Shown: positions 32,255 through 40,793 of the stretch, in pieces | How the letters are laid out: every line of letters begins with the position of its first letter | How positions within the stretch are numbered: the stretch's first letter is position 1 | From: Acidimicrobiia bacterium | GTDB taxonomy: Bacteria > Actinomycetota > Acidimicrobiia > IMCC26256 > PALSA-610 | Assembly: GCA_027494135.1 (NCBI GenBank) | Contig: JAOSJK010000001.1 | Location: 1,033,378 to 1,097,377 of the forward strand | Direction of reading: 5' to 3' | Length of the DNA: 64,000 bases | Notes under the pieces: model-generated | What the model was told of the DNA's origin: nothing | The model's input: only the letters and a program-made list of their open reading frames with translations | Databases searched by the model: none | Made by a program: the position numbers and the translations under genes

Positions 32255-32616
32255 CCGGCGACTCTCCTGGCGATGCTGTCCCCGGCGACGCGGTGATCGA
32301 CGACGCGTTCGTACCGCGGCCCCGAGCCGAGGTCGCGTGGGTCGAGCTCGACGGCGAGGGCGTCGTCTACGAGCCGCGCAGCGAGACCCTGCACCGACTG
32401 AACGCGACTGCGACCGCCGTGTGGCGCGGCTGCGACGGCTCGGCACCGGTCTCGGCGATCGTCACCGCTCTGGTGCGCAGCTACAGCGGCGATGCCGGCG
32501 AGATCGCCCGGCAGGTGCGCGAGGTGGTGCAGAGCTTCGGGGCGCTCGGACTCCTCGAAGGGATCGAGCCGGCCGTACCAGCCGCACCGCTGCGCACACC
32601 ACGCCCGTATCCCTGA
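32251..32616 (+). CDS. PqqD-like protein (second copy)
   Basis: 121 residues from GTG 32251. After a 20-residue acidic leader, FVPRPRAEVAWVELDGEGVV, SETLHRLNATATAVWRGCDG and REVVQSFGALGLLEGIEPAV show the PqqD winged-helix with the typical LN.TA..VW core. It differs from the first copy (28435) at most positions, so each may serve a different partner. It closes the co-directional block that starts with the Wzc-like gene. Confidence 0.7.
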   Translation: MTGDSPGDAVPGDAVIDDAFVPRPRAEVAWVELDGEGVVYEPRSETLHRLNATATAVWRGCDGSAPVSAIVTALVRSYSGDAGEIARQVREVVQSFGALGLLEGIEPAVPAAPLRTPRPYP

Positions 32617-32785
32617 GGCGGGCGCCGCTAGCGCCTCGTGCAGGCGCACTCGACGGCGATGCAGCGTTCGAAGCGACGCCAGACCACTCAGACTCGACTG
32701 CACGCATGCCGACGACGGCAGAAGCACCACGGCGTCGATGTGCCCGCGACGCACGCCGCGCGCGCGGCCGCTCGTGCATGCGCGA

Positions 32786-33525
32786 TCAGTCGTGCTGCGT
32801 CGGCTCCCCATTGCTCGGCGCGTCGTCGTCGAGCGCGAGCCAGGGCACGCGGTTGCGCGCCTTGGTCATGGCGCGTCCGATCGCTACCGCTGCAGCGCCG
32901 AGGAGAGCGACCCCGCGTACGTCGCTGCCGGTGAACGGGAGGAACCCGCGCGGGCCGCCTCCGGCGTCGTCGCCGGCGGAGCCTCCACCCGGACCTCCCG
33001 GACCACCCGAACCTCCCGGCCCACCACCCGTCGGCGCTCCGGCCGCGGTGGTCGTCGGTCCGCCGGCGGCGGTGACGGGCGGCGTCGCGATCGGCGGCGA
33101 GGTGTTCGGCGGCGTGGTCACCACGACCTTGCCGGGAGCGGTCGTGCCCGTGGGCGCGGTGGTCGGCGTCGCGGGAGAGGTCGTGGTGCTGCCGAGCGTC
33201 TCGACCGTTGTGCCGGTGCCGGTCGTGGTGGTCGTAGCCGGGCCGGTCGTGGTGGTCGTGCCCGGACCGGTGGTCGTCGTCGTACCCGGACCGGTCGTCG
33301 TGGTGGTCGAGGTCGGCGACGTGACGGTCGAACCCGGAGTGGTGTCGGGGGTGGGCTCCCGATCTCGGCGACCTGGGCCAGGCGGATGGTGGAGAGCTGC
33401 GGCGCCGCCCAGAGCGTCGCTCCGAGGGCGCCACCCGCCCGCACGAAGGCGCGACGGTCGAGCTCTCCGCCCGCTCCGGGCGCGCCGATCCTCTGCGGGC
33501 CGCTCCCCGCCCTCGCCGCCTCCAC
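32786..33525 (-). CDS. Tat-signal, threonine-rich protein with LPFTG sorting signal (frame break)
   Basis: About 246 residues from GTG 33525. The N-terminus LDRRAFVRAGGALGATLWAA looks like a twin-arginine signal. After a short mature start (VAEIGS) the frame breaks near 33360 and a long TTTTTGPG repeat follows, then a proline/glycine linker (GGPGGSGGPGGPGGGSAGDD). The C-terminus has GFLPFTGSDVRGVALLGAAA, then a basic stop-transfer (KARNR) and, unusually, a further 20-residue tail ending GEPTQHD. A Tat-exported protein that also carries a sortase-like motif is uncommon. No sortase gene is in the window. Next to the HprK/PqqD module. Confidence 0.65.
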
Positions 33526-33726
33526 GGGGCCAGTATGCGCGCACTCTCCGCGCGTGAAAGTCCGATGTGAGGGCGTCTCTGCCGACTTGCCCCACTGGGA
33601 GCGCACGGTCACGATCCGCTTCGCGCGCAGGGCGGCGGGCGGCGGCCCCACGCGAGGAGGCTGCGGGGCGGGGCCGACTGCGCCGCCGAGCCGCCACCCC
33701 GGCCCCCGCGGGCCCCCTTCGGGACC

Positions 33727-34312
33727 CTACGGGCAGCAGTAGACGATCTGGACCGAGGAGAGCTGACCCGTGGCGCACTGCGGGAGGATGATGCGGCGCC
33801 CCGCGTCGGCGGGGTCGGGGGCGCCGGGTCCACATAGCCCTCGCAGCACTCGTTGCCAGCGCGCCCGTAGGCGGCGAGGAGGCTGCACCCGGCGCCCGGG
33901 TCGGCGTCGGAGAAGGGCAGCAGCACGGCCCACGCCATGTGCGGGTCGGAGGCGACGAGCGTGGGGCAGACCGCAGGGAACTCGAGGACGATCTCGGGGT
34001 TGGCGTCGGCCCAGGCCAGGATCTCGTCACAGACGTCACCGGTGCCCTGCGCGTTGCCGGCACCGCCGCCCCCGGCCTCTCCGGGAAGAGCGGGTGGCAG
34101 CGGCCGCGCGTCATGCGTACGGCGTAGAAGCGCGAGCAGGGCCGCACGGTGCCGGCCTCGGCGCCACCCGCCGCGCCCGCGGGTGTCGAGACGATCAGGG
34201 GCGCGCTCCATGCGACCGCGCCGACCGCCGCTGCTCGCCCGATGAGGTCGCGGCGGGTGATGCCCGCGGCGCGGCTCACTCCTGCATCGCCACCGGGGCC
34301 CGTCTCGTCCAT
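33727..34312 (-). CDS. Small Tat-exported cysteine-rich protein (two frame breaks)
   Basis: About 195 residues from ATG 34312. The N-terminus has a Tat signal, AGITRRDLIGRAAAVGAVAW then SAPLIVSTPAGAAGG. Mature sequence includes VRPCSRFYAVRMTRGR, then after a break near 34105 GDVCDEILAWADANPEIVLE, FPAVCPTLVASDP and GRAGNECCEGYVDPAP. After a second break near 33825 it ends ILPQCATGQLSSVQIVYCCP. At least eight cysteines suggest disulfides or metal binding. I recognise no family. Its signal region resembles that of the neighbouring LPFTG protein, so the two may be diverged partners. Confidence 0.55.
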
Positions 34313-34397
34313 GCCTTCCCCGCAGTCTCTTCGAGGCAGATCTCGACGATCGACGGTACCACCCTGCGCGGTGATCGACGTCGGGCCGGGACGCGAA

Positions 34398-34423
34398 GGA
34401 GGGGGGCCCGTAGGCCCCCCTCC
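34398..34423 (-). terminator. Strong hairpin terminator between exported-protein genes
   Basis: GGAGGGGGGCC (34398-34408) and GGCCCCCCTCC (34413-34423) form an 11-bp perfect stem with a 4-base loop, 37 bases past the stop of the leftward Calx-beta gene at 34460. The symmetric stem could also stop rightward transcription. Confidence 0.65.
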
Positions 34424-34459
34424 CATCGCTCTGGTTCTGGTGTCGCTGTGTAGCTGCTG

Positions 34460-36164
34460 CTAGTCGTTGTCGGCGATGTTGACGACGCCAGTGGCGTTGC
34501 CCATTGTGGCTCCACCGCCAGAGACGCCCATCAGCACGACCCCCACAGCCTCGTCGGCTTCGGGATCGCTGTCGTCAACGATCTTCACCGTGATCGCCGT
34601 GGACGACTTGCCGGTCTTGATCGTCTTGGTCTTGGGAGACAAGCAGGAGACGCCCTTGTAGTCGTCCGTCTCGGTAGCCGTGATCGGCGCGAGGCAGTAC
34701 GTCACGGTGATGTCCGCCGCAGCGGTACCACCGGCGAGCGTCACCGGCGCCGATGCCTTGCCCGCGCCCTCAGGAGCGACGAGCACCGAGCCGACGCTGA
34801 CCGTGTTGGCGGCAACGCCGTTGTCGACGATCGTCCCGACACCCGTCAGGTCCTTGAACGTCCTCGCCTGCGAGAGGTTCGAGATGCTTACCACGAAGCT
34901 CTCGACCAGCTCGGGGGAGGCGTCGCCGTACACCTTGACGTTGATCTTGCCGGACGTCTTGCCGACCTTGATCTTGCCGAACTTGATCTTGGTCGGCTTG
35001 GCGAGCGCCTTGTAGTCGGGAGACCGTCAACTGGTCACCAGGCGTGGCCTCGTCGTCGTCGAGCTTGCTGCCGCAGTCTGTATCGTTGGTGACCTTGCTG
35101 CCGTAGTCGATCGTAGTGTCGGCGTCGTTGTCGATCTTGTCCGAGCACTCCTTGACGTCGTCGGTCGCCGTCACGTCGATCGAGGCGATCTCGAACGTCA
35201 GGTCGCTACCCGCTGCTGCCGGCCACGTCTCGACCGGGAACGTCAGCTTCGAGCTACCACCGGCACCGGGCTCGACCGTGATGGCGTCACCGACACGGAA
35301 GTACGAGCCGGTCAGGCCCACGACCGCACCGCTGCGGATCGTGGTGCTCAGGGCACCGGAACCCGGCAGCCCGAACGATCCGGCGAGCACGACACACGGA
35401 ACCGTTCCGCCGCCACCCTCACCTGCGCCGAAGTCGGCCGGCGCCGCGATCGGGAAGGTGTCGTCGGCGACGGTGTTCCACGGGTCACCACCGATGGAGG
35501 CGGTGCTGAACGTGTCGGGCTCGATCGCCACGTGACAGCGAGCGGTCCAGTACGGGGCGGACCCGCCAGTGCCGGAGAGGCCACCGGGGAACGCGGCCGC
35601 CGTGCAGCCGAACGCCGGGATGCACATCTCGATGTTGAAGGTCAGATCGAGACTCCCACCGAGGTCGATCGCACCGGTCGCGGGCACGTAGGAGCCGGAA
35701 CCCGAACCCGTCTGGGAGACGGAGTTCTTGACACCCACCGGGCCGACGCCGGGGCCACCGTCGATCGCGAGCGTGGAATCGGCGAACGCCACCGTCACAC
35801 CCGAGATCGTGCCGGAAACGTCGTCGACCACTCCGCTCATCGTGACGGGGACGGCACTCTGGTTGCCGGCCACCCTCTCGTCGCCGTCGAGGATGTTGTC
35901 GCAGTCGGGGTCTGCCGGCCAGTCGACCGCCCCGTCGAGGCCCGGCGTGAACGGGGCGAGGTACTCGCCGTCGGTCCCGTCGATGCACTCGGGGAGTCCG
36001 CCGAGGGCGTTGGGTACCAGCCCGATGACCAGAAGGCCGTCGGTCACGGTCGCCTCGAAGGCTCTCGGAGCGGCGGCTGCGGGTATGGCCATGCCGGCGA
36101 GGAGGGCCAGGCCCGCCCCACCGACTACAACTTGGCGCCCGAGGCGCCCAAGAAGTGATCTCAT
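34460..36164 (-). CDS. Secreted Calx-beta protein (frame break)
   Basis: About 567 residues. The signal peptide is GRQVVVGGAGLALLAGMAIP followed by AAAAPRA. An N-terminal beta-rich region of about 340 residues has acidic calcium-site-like stretches (DWPADPDCDNILDGDERVAG and CSDKIDNDADTTIDYGS). The frame breaks near 35022, and two Calx-beta repeats follow, with FVVSISNLSQARTFKDLTGV then GTIVDNG, and ending TGVVNIADND. It lacks an anchor motif. Likely extracellular and calcium-dependent, like the larger protein at 2379. Function not recognised. Confidence 0.65.
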
Positions 36165-36473
36165 CTACCGTGTCTCCTTTTGTGTGTCCCCCCCGGGTGC
36201 CGCCTTCGGGTGCCCCGCACCCTCGGCCTCACCTTTCGGGAACTGCGAGCACGCGACCGACCAGCCTCAGCTGGAGCCAACTCTGTCCGGCCCAGTGCAT
36301 CTTCATTTCCCCGACCCCGGAGAAGCCCTCCGGTTTGGGGTCCGCCCGACCATGCACCCTGCGCAACCTGCCGCCCGGCCGGTGAGCACATGCTGCCAGT
36401 GCCCCCGCCGATGTGTCAAGTGTCTCATCGCCGGCGGTCCGGGGTCACCGCCCCCGGAGCGGGTTACCCCAGG
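36165..36473. other. Intergenic leader region upstream of the secreted Calx-beta gene
   Basis: 309 bases without a convincing gene. On the minus strand it holds a TTGACA (36411-36416) roughly 240 bases upstream of the Calx-beta start. The string TGCTCACCGG there also occurs just downstream of the promoter at 51325. The long untranslated leader may be structured, but I cannot match a known riboswitch. Confidence 0.4.
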
Positions 36474-37276
36474 TCAGGCCCGCTCAGCCATGGCCCCCAA
36501 CGCCGTCTCGAGAGCGTCCCACGCCGGGTTGACGCCCGAGACGGCCACGAGGACGAGGGTGCGCCCCGACGTGGCGGCGGCGTACCCGAAGGCGTAGCTG
36601 AACGGGGCGCCGCCCACGGCGGCGGAGAGGGTTCCCGTGTAGCCGGCCGAGTCGGCGACCGAGAGGGGGTCGGGGCCATGGTGAGGGGCTGGACCTGTGC
36701 CGGGCCCGTCGTTGTCACGCTCGCCTCCAGGGCCCGGGCGAGGCAGGCGCCGGTCCTGCCCGCGGCGAACGCGGCCAGGGCGGCCTCCGCGGAGCCTTCG
36801 TCGGCGTACACCTGCACGTAGCCGACCAATCCGGCAACGGCCTGCTCGCTGGCGAAGCGCGGGCTCACCACGCGGGCGCTCATCGCCCCGGTCGCCACGA
36901 AGGGCTCCAGCGGCTTGCACTCCTCTGCGCCTCTGGGGAGGAAGGCGAGATCGTCGGCGAGATCCCCCATGTCTTCCCAGCCCTCCGGGAGGTCGTCGGC
37001 GACGAGAGCGACTTCTCCTGCGTGCTGCGCGTCGGCGGGGTCGGGGCTGCCGAGCGCCGGGATGGTGATCGGCACCGTCGTCGGGATCACCAGAGGAGTG
37101 GTGGTGGTGGTCGTCGTGTCGCCACCGCTGTCGTCGTCGCCGCTGCACCCGACGAGCGCCGCAGCGATGATCACCGCGATCAGCGCCGCCGCCGCCCGCT
37201 GCAGCGCCGGACGCCGCGCCGCACGCGCCCTCGTCGTACCCACCGCACCCGTCTCGGAGTCACCCTTGGAGAACAT
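36474..37276 (-). CDS. Lipoprotein with threonine-rich linker (frame break)
   Basis: About 267 residues. A basic N-terminus and LIAVIIAAALVGCSGDDDSG give a lipobox (LVGC) around residue 44. A TTTTTTT linker follows, then a soluble domain with VALVADDLPEGWEDMGDLAD, VSPRFASEQAVAGLVGYVQV and, after a break near 36675, GGAPFSYAFGYAAATSGRTL. The VADDLPxGW pattern occurs in actinobacterial lipoproteins of unknown function, some called PknH-sensor-like. Membrane-anchored on the outer face. Confidence 0.65.
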
Positions 37277-37313
37277 GGCCGAGCAGCGTAGCGGCGCACA
37301 CCCCCTCCCCCCG

Positions 37314-37360
37314 TTTTGGCGTCAGAAACCCGCGTATACCGCGAGGAAGTGACGCCGAAA
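37314..37360. promoter_or_regulatory. Inverted repeat between divergent lipoprotein and GT4 genes
   Basis: TTTTGGCGTCA (37314-37324) pairs with TGACGCCGAAA (37350-37360), one mismatch, around a 25-nt AT-richer loop with CGTATACCGCG. It sits 38 bases before one start and 15 before the other, a typical place for an operator shared by divergent genes. It may equally be a REP-like element. Confidence 0.45.
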
Positions 37361-37374
37361 GTAGGGTCCGGGGC

Positions 37375-38490
37375 ATGGTGGAGAGGCGGGTGCTGTGGCT
37401 CGTGAAGGGCCTGGGCCCGGGCGGGGCGGAGCGTCTCCTCGTGGGTGCCGCGTCCGCCCACGACACGCAGCGCTTCGCCTTCGACTGCGCGTACCTCCTC
37501 CCTTGGAAGGACGCCCTCGTCGCCGACCTTGAGAAGCGCGGGGTCGGCACCCGCTGCCTCGGCGTGCGGCGGGAGCAGGACCTGCGCTGGGCCGGCCGCC
37601 TCCGCCGCCTGCTGCGCGAGCAGCACTACGACGTGCTCCACGCGCACTCTCCGTACGCCGCCGCCGTCGCCCGCCTCGTCGTGCGCTCACTGCCCCGCCG
37701 CCACCGGCCGCGCCTCGTCTACACGACGCACAACACCTGGAAGAGCTTCCGGTGGCCGACCCGGCTCTTCAACGCCGTCACCCTCCCCCTCGACGACGCG
37801 GAGATCGTCATCTCCGAGGAGGCGCGCGCGACCGTGTGGCGCCCGCTCCGCCGGCGCTGCGAGGTGGTGGTGCACGGCGTGGTCCTCGACGAGGTGCGCG
37901 CGGCGCGCGGCGAGCGTGCGGCCGTGCGCGCCGAGCTGGGCCTCGCCGACGACGAGGTCGCCGTGGGGACGGTTGCGAACTACCGGGCGCAGAAGGACTG
38001 GCCGAACCTGCTCGGCGCCGCGCGCCGCCTCGTCGACGACGGCGTGCCCGTGCGCTTCGTCGCGATCGGCCAGGGCCCCCTCGAGGACGAGGTGCACGCG
38101 CTCCATGAACGACTCGCTCTCGGCGACCGCGTGCTGCTGCTCGGGATGCGCGATGACGCCGTGCGCGTGATGGCGGGGTGCGACGTCTTCGCGCTCGCCT
38201 CGGCGTGGGAGGGGCTCCCGGTCGCGGTGATGGAGGCCCTCGCACTCGGCCTACCCGTGGTGGCGACCGAGGTGGGGGGCCTCGCGCGCATGGTCACCGA
38301 GGGAGTGGAGGGCCTCCTCGTGCCTCCAGGTCGCCCCGATCTGCTGGCGGCGGCGATCGCATCCCTCGCCGTCGATCCGGAGCGGCGCGTGCAGATGGGA
38401 GCGGCGGCCTCGTTGCGTGCGGAGTCGTTCGACATCGCCAACGCCGTCCGCCGCATCGAGGAGATATACGAGGAGGTGCTCGCACCATGA
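37375..38490 (+). CDS. Glycosyltransferase family 4
   Basis: 371 residues, intact. VLWLVKGLGPGGAERLLVGA and HYDVLHAHSPYAAAVARLVV are acceptor-domain motifs. The donor domain has VGTVANYRAQKDWPNLLGAA, the E-x7-E motif ASAWEGLPVAVMEALALGLP and ATEVGGLARMVTEGVEGLLV. It opens a rightward glycan gene block; a 14-base duplication separates it from the acetyltransferase that follows. Confidence 0.85.
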   Translation: MVERRVLWLVKGLGPGGAERLLVGAASAHDTQRFAFDCAYLLPWKDALVADLEKRGVGTRCLGVRREQDLRWAGRLRRLLREQHYDVLHAHSPYAAAVARLVVRSLPRRHRPRLVYTTHNTWKSFRWPTRLFNAVTLPLDDAEIVISEEARATVWRPLRRRCEVVVHGVVLDEVRAARGERAAVRAELGLADDEVAVGTVANYRAQKDWPNLLGAARRLVDDGVPVRFVAIGQGPLEDEVHALHERLALGDRVLLLGMRDDAVRVMAGCDVFALASAWEGLPVAVMEALALGLPVVATEVGGLARMVTEGVEGLLVPPGRPDLLAAAIASLAVDPERRVQMGAAASLRAESFDIANAVRRIEEIYEEVLAP

Positions 38491-38510
38491 GTGACCTGCT
38501 CGCACCATGA
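38477..38510 (+). repeat. 14-bp direct repeat creating a seven-codon mini-ORF
   Basis: TGCTCGCACCATGA occurs at 38477-38490 and 38497-38510. The first copy contains the GT4 stop and an overlapping ATG whose frame reads MSDLLAP and stops at the second copy, which supplies the acetyltransferase ATG. This is a small duplication that may help re-initiation. Confidence 0.5.
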
Positions 38511-39508
38511 ACGCGCGCGACGACGGTCTGGTGATCCGGCCCGCGACCGCCGACGACCTCCCGGCGATCCTCGACCTGCTCGCGGCCGCGATGTCGCGCG
38601 ACACCGCCGACCCGCGGTTCGAGGCGCTGTACCGCTGGAAGCACGAGGAGAACGCGTTCGGCCCGTCGCCCGCGTGGGTCGCCTCCGATCCGGCGGCCGG
38701 CGGACGCATCGCCGGCGTGCGGGTCTTCATGCGCTGGGAGTTCGACGCCGGCGGGGAGCGACGGCGGGCCGTGCGCGCGGTAGACACCGCGACGCACCCC
38801 GAGTACCAGGGGCGCGGCATCTTCACCCGCCTCACGCTCCACGCGCTGGAGGCGGTGCGCGAGGAGGGGGTCGACTTCGTCTTCAACACACCCAACGACC
38901 AGAGCCGACCGGGCTACCTCAAGATGGGCTGGGAGCAGGTCGGCCGCATGCCGGTCGCCTGCCGCCCGAGGTCGCCTCTCACCCTCGCGCGGATGCTCGC
39001 CGCACGGGTTCCCGCGAGAGGTGGAGCGAGGAGTGCGCGCTCGGTGTCGCGGCGGCCGACGCGTTCGCCGACGACGACGCCCTCTCCGCCCTCGTCTCCG
39101 CGCTCCCGAGATCGCCTGTGCTGCACACGGCTGTCAGCCCGGCGTTCCTACGTTGGCGTTACGGCACCCCACTCCTCCACTACCGCGCCGTCGTCGCGCA
39201 AGGCGGGGTCTCCGAGGGCTTCGCCGTCTTCAGGGTGCGACGCCGGGGCGCAGCGCGCGAGGTCGTGGTCGCCGACGTGCGCGTGCCGGGCGACGATCCG
39301 CGCAGCAGGCGCTCACTCGTGCGTTCGCTGGCGCGCCTGCACGCCGGCGACTACCTGCTCCGCCTCGGCGGCCCGCCGCTCTCGGCCGACGGGTTCGTCC
39401 GGCTCCCCGGCCAGGGCCCCCGTACTCACGCGCCGCACCGTCACCTCGGACGCCCCCGCCGGGCCCGCCGGCTGGGGCCTGACCCTCGGCGACGTCGAGC
39501 TCTTCTGA
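38507..39508 (+). CDS. GNAT-family acetyltransferase (two frame breaks)
   Basis: About 333 residues. LVIRPATADDLPAILDLLAA and VDTATHPEYQGRGIFTRLTL (the acetyl-CoA-binding R/Q-x-x-G-x-G/A loop) with FVFNTPNDQSRPGYLKMGWE are clear GNAT motifs. The frame breaks near 39020, continuing CALGVAAADAFADDDALSAL and SPAFLRWRYGTPLLHYRAVV, and again near 39405, ending GWGLTLGDVELF. The second half resembles the extra domain of N-acetyltransferases found in polysaccharide loci. The substrate is probably an amino sugar or similar, by context. Confidence 0.65.
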   Translation: MNARDDGLVIRPATADDLPAILDLLAAAMSRDTADPRFEALYRWKHEENAFGPSPAWVASDPAAGGRIAGVRVFMRWEFDAGGERRRAVRAVDTATHPEYQGRGIFTRLTLHALEAVREEGVDFVFNTPNDQSRPGYLKMGWEQVGRMPVACRPRSPLTLARMLAARVPARGGARSARSVSRRPTRSPTTTPSPPSSPRSRDRLCCTRLSARRSYVGVTAPHSSTTAPSSRKAGSPRASPSSGCDAGAQRARSWSPTCACRATIRAAGAHSCVRWRACTPATTCSASAARRSRPTGSSGSPARAPVLTRRTVTSDAPAGPAGWGLTLGDVELF

Positions 39509-39543
39509 GCGCCGGCGCTCACGGCGGTCCCCGCTGCAGCGCT

Positions 39544-39927
39544 CTACCGCCCCACCCTCTGCACCGCCCCACGGGCGAGAGTGACGAGCTTCTCCGCCCA
39601 CCCCACGGCCTGCCGTGCCGTCGCCTTCGGTACCGCGTCGACCTCGTACTCGGCCCGGCTCTTCAGCGGCAGGAGCCGGGCGAGATGCCTCCCCGCCGCT
39701 GCGCCCTCTGTCCCGGCCCTGCTGAGCAGAGCGCGCGCCTGCTCGTGTTCCTGTCCCGCAGAGCGCTCCGCCAAGAGAGCGACGCAGATCGCGTCGGCGG
39801 CGTTGATGCCTGCGTGCACGGCAAGGCTCGTGGCCGCGACGTGCATGCCTTCTTCGAGGCTGCGCTGCGCCGCAGCGAGGAACTCGTCCGACTTCGCGAG
39901 GTACAGGCGGGCGTCCGACGAGGGCAC
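39544..39927 (-). CDS. HEPN-domain toxin candidate
   Basis: 127 residues. It is helical throughout, starting DARLYLAKSDEFLAAAQRSL and continuing LAVHAGINAADAICVALLAE. RSAGQEH at about residues 55-61 fits the Rx4-6H ribonuclease motif of HEPN toxins. It lies 18 bases after the nucleotidyltransferase gene on the same strand. In MNT/HEPN pairs the HEPN protein is an RNase toxin silenced by AMPylation from its MNT partner. Confidence 0.75.
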   Translation of the reverse strand: MPSSDARLYLAKSDEFLAAAQRSLEEGMHVAATSLAVHAGINAADAICVALLAERSAGQEHEQARALLSRAGTEGAAAGRHLARLLPLKSRAEYEVDAVPKATARQAVGWAEKLVTLARGAVQRVGR

Positions 39928-39945
39928 TCGCCTGGTGCGCGACTC

Positions 39946-40566
39946 CTAGGCATCGCCGGCCCCGAGCTCGCCGAGCGGGGAGCCAGAAATGTGGACGCCA
40001 TCCCGAGTCAGCTCCCGCCAGAAGCGGCGCCGTGATCGGAGCAGCGCGCCGACCTCGCCCGCGGCTACCTCGACGAGCTCGACGTTGCTGCCGCTCGATC
40101 GCCGCGCATCATCTACGTAGCGGCCGAGCGCGCGCGACCAGGAGTCGTCGTCGGGGTCGACACCCTCCGGGCGCACGACGAGGAGGTCTACGTCGCTCTC
40201 CGGACCTGCGTCTCCTCGCGCCAGCGACCCGAAGACCGTCACGTTCACCGGCCGCGGCGACATCCCCTCGGCTTCTGCGCGCAGCCGCTCGAGCAGCAGG
40301 CGCCTCACCGCCGCGAGATCCCGAACGACATCGGCCGTCAGGTTGCCTGACGCCAGGCTGAACAACGCTGCGGGCGGCACGTCTCGGCGCTCGACGACTC
40401 CGAGGTCGACGAGCCGGCGCAAGACCCGCGACGCCTGCGGAGCGCTCACACCCGCGACGTCGGCGAGGGCGCGGAGCGTCATGCTCCCGGAGACCCGCGT
40501 CAGAGCGCCGAGGAGACGCCCCTGCACCCCGGGGACCAACGCCTCGACCGGTCTCACAAGATCCAT
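39946..40566 (-). CDS. MNT-type nucleotidyltransferase with winged-helix domain (antitoxin candidate)
   Basis: 206 residues. The first 90 form a winged helix (GSMTLRALADVAGVSAPQAS and VLRRLVDLGVVERRDVP). The nucleotidyltransferase follows with VFGSLARGDAGPESDVDLLV, the GSxARG...DxD signature of minimal nucleotidyltransferases, and a third acidic residue in VELVEV. It would AMPylate and neutralise the HEPN toxin, and the DNA-binding half suggests it also autoregulates. It is an accessory insertion in the glycan locus. Confidence 0.75.
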   Translation of the reverse strand: MDLVRPVEALVPGVQGRLLGALTRVSGSMTLRALADVAGVSAPQASRVLRRLVDLGVVERRDVPPAALFSLASGNLTADVVRDLAAVRRLLLERLRAEAEGMSPRPVNVTVFGSLARGDAGPESDVDLLVVRPEGVDPDDDSWSRALGRYVDDARRSSGSNVELVEVAAGEVGALLRSRRRFWRELTRDGVHISGSPLGELGAGDA

Positions 40567-40596
40567 GGTGGCGACATTAGATCACATGGACGCAAC

Positions 40597-40609
40597 AAAT
40601 GTTTCATTT
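40597..40609 (-). promoter_or_regulatory. AT-rich palindrome upstream of the MNT/HEPN pair
   Basis: AAATGTTTCATTT is a 5-bp dyad with a 3-base centre, 31 bases before the MNT start, in the most AT-rich patch nearby. TAATGT between it and the start could be a -10 box. The winged-helix domain of the first protein is a plausible ligand. Confidence 0.4.
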
Positions 40610-40793
40610 ACTTCATCCTCGTCGAGATGTCGCACCGTCGAGGGCACCGGGTCACCCCGCGCGGTCGGAGAGGCATCCGCTTCCGGGGTCCGGGCCGCAG
40701 GGGGTATCGTCGCCACGCAACGCAGCCATGAAGTGACGGTAGGCGTTCGGCCGCGCGCCGAGAGCGGCCCGGGACGGGTGTGAGAGCAGCGCC

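Noticed and set aside
28435-32616. Lasso-peptide biosynthesis cluster
   Set aside because: PqqD-like, HprK-like, nucleotidyltransferase and sulfotransferase genes can accompany lasso peptides, but no asparagine-synthetase-like cyclase, transglutaminase-like peptidase or precursor peptide is visible.
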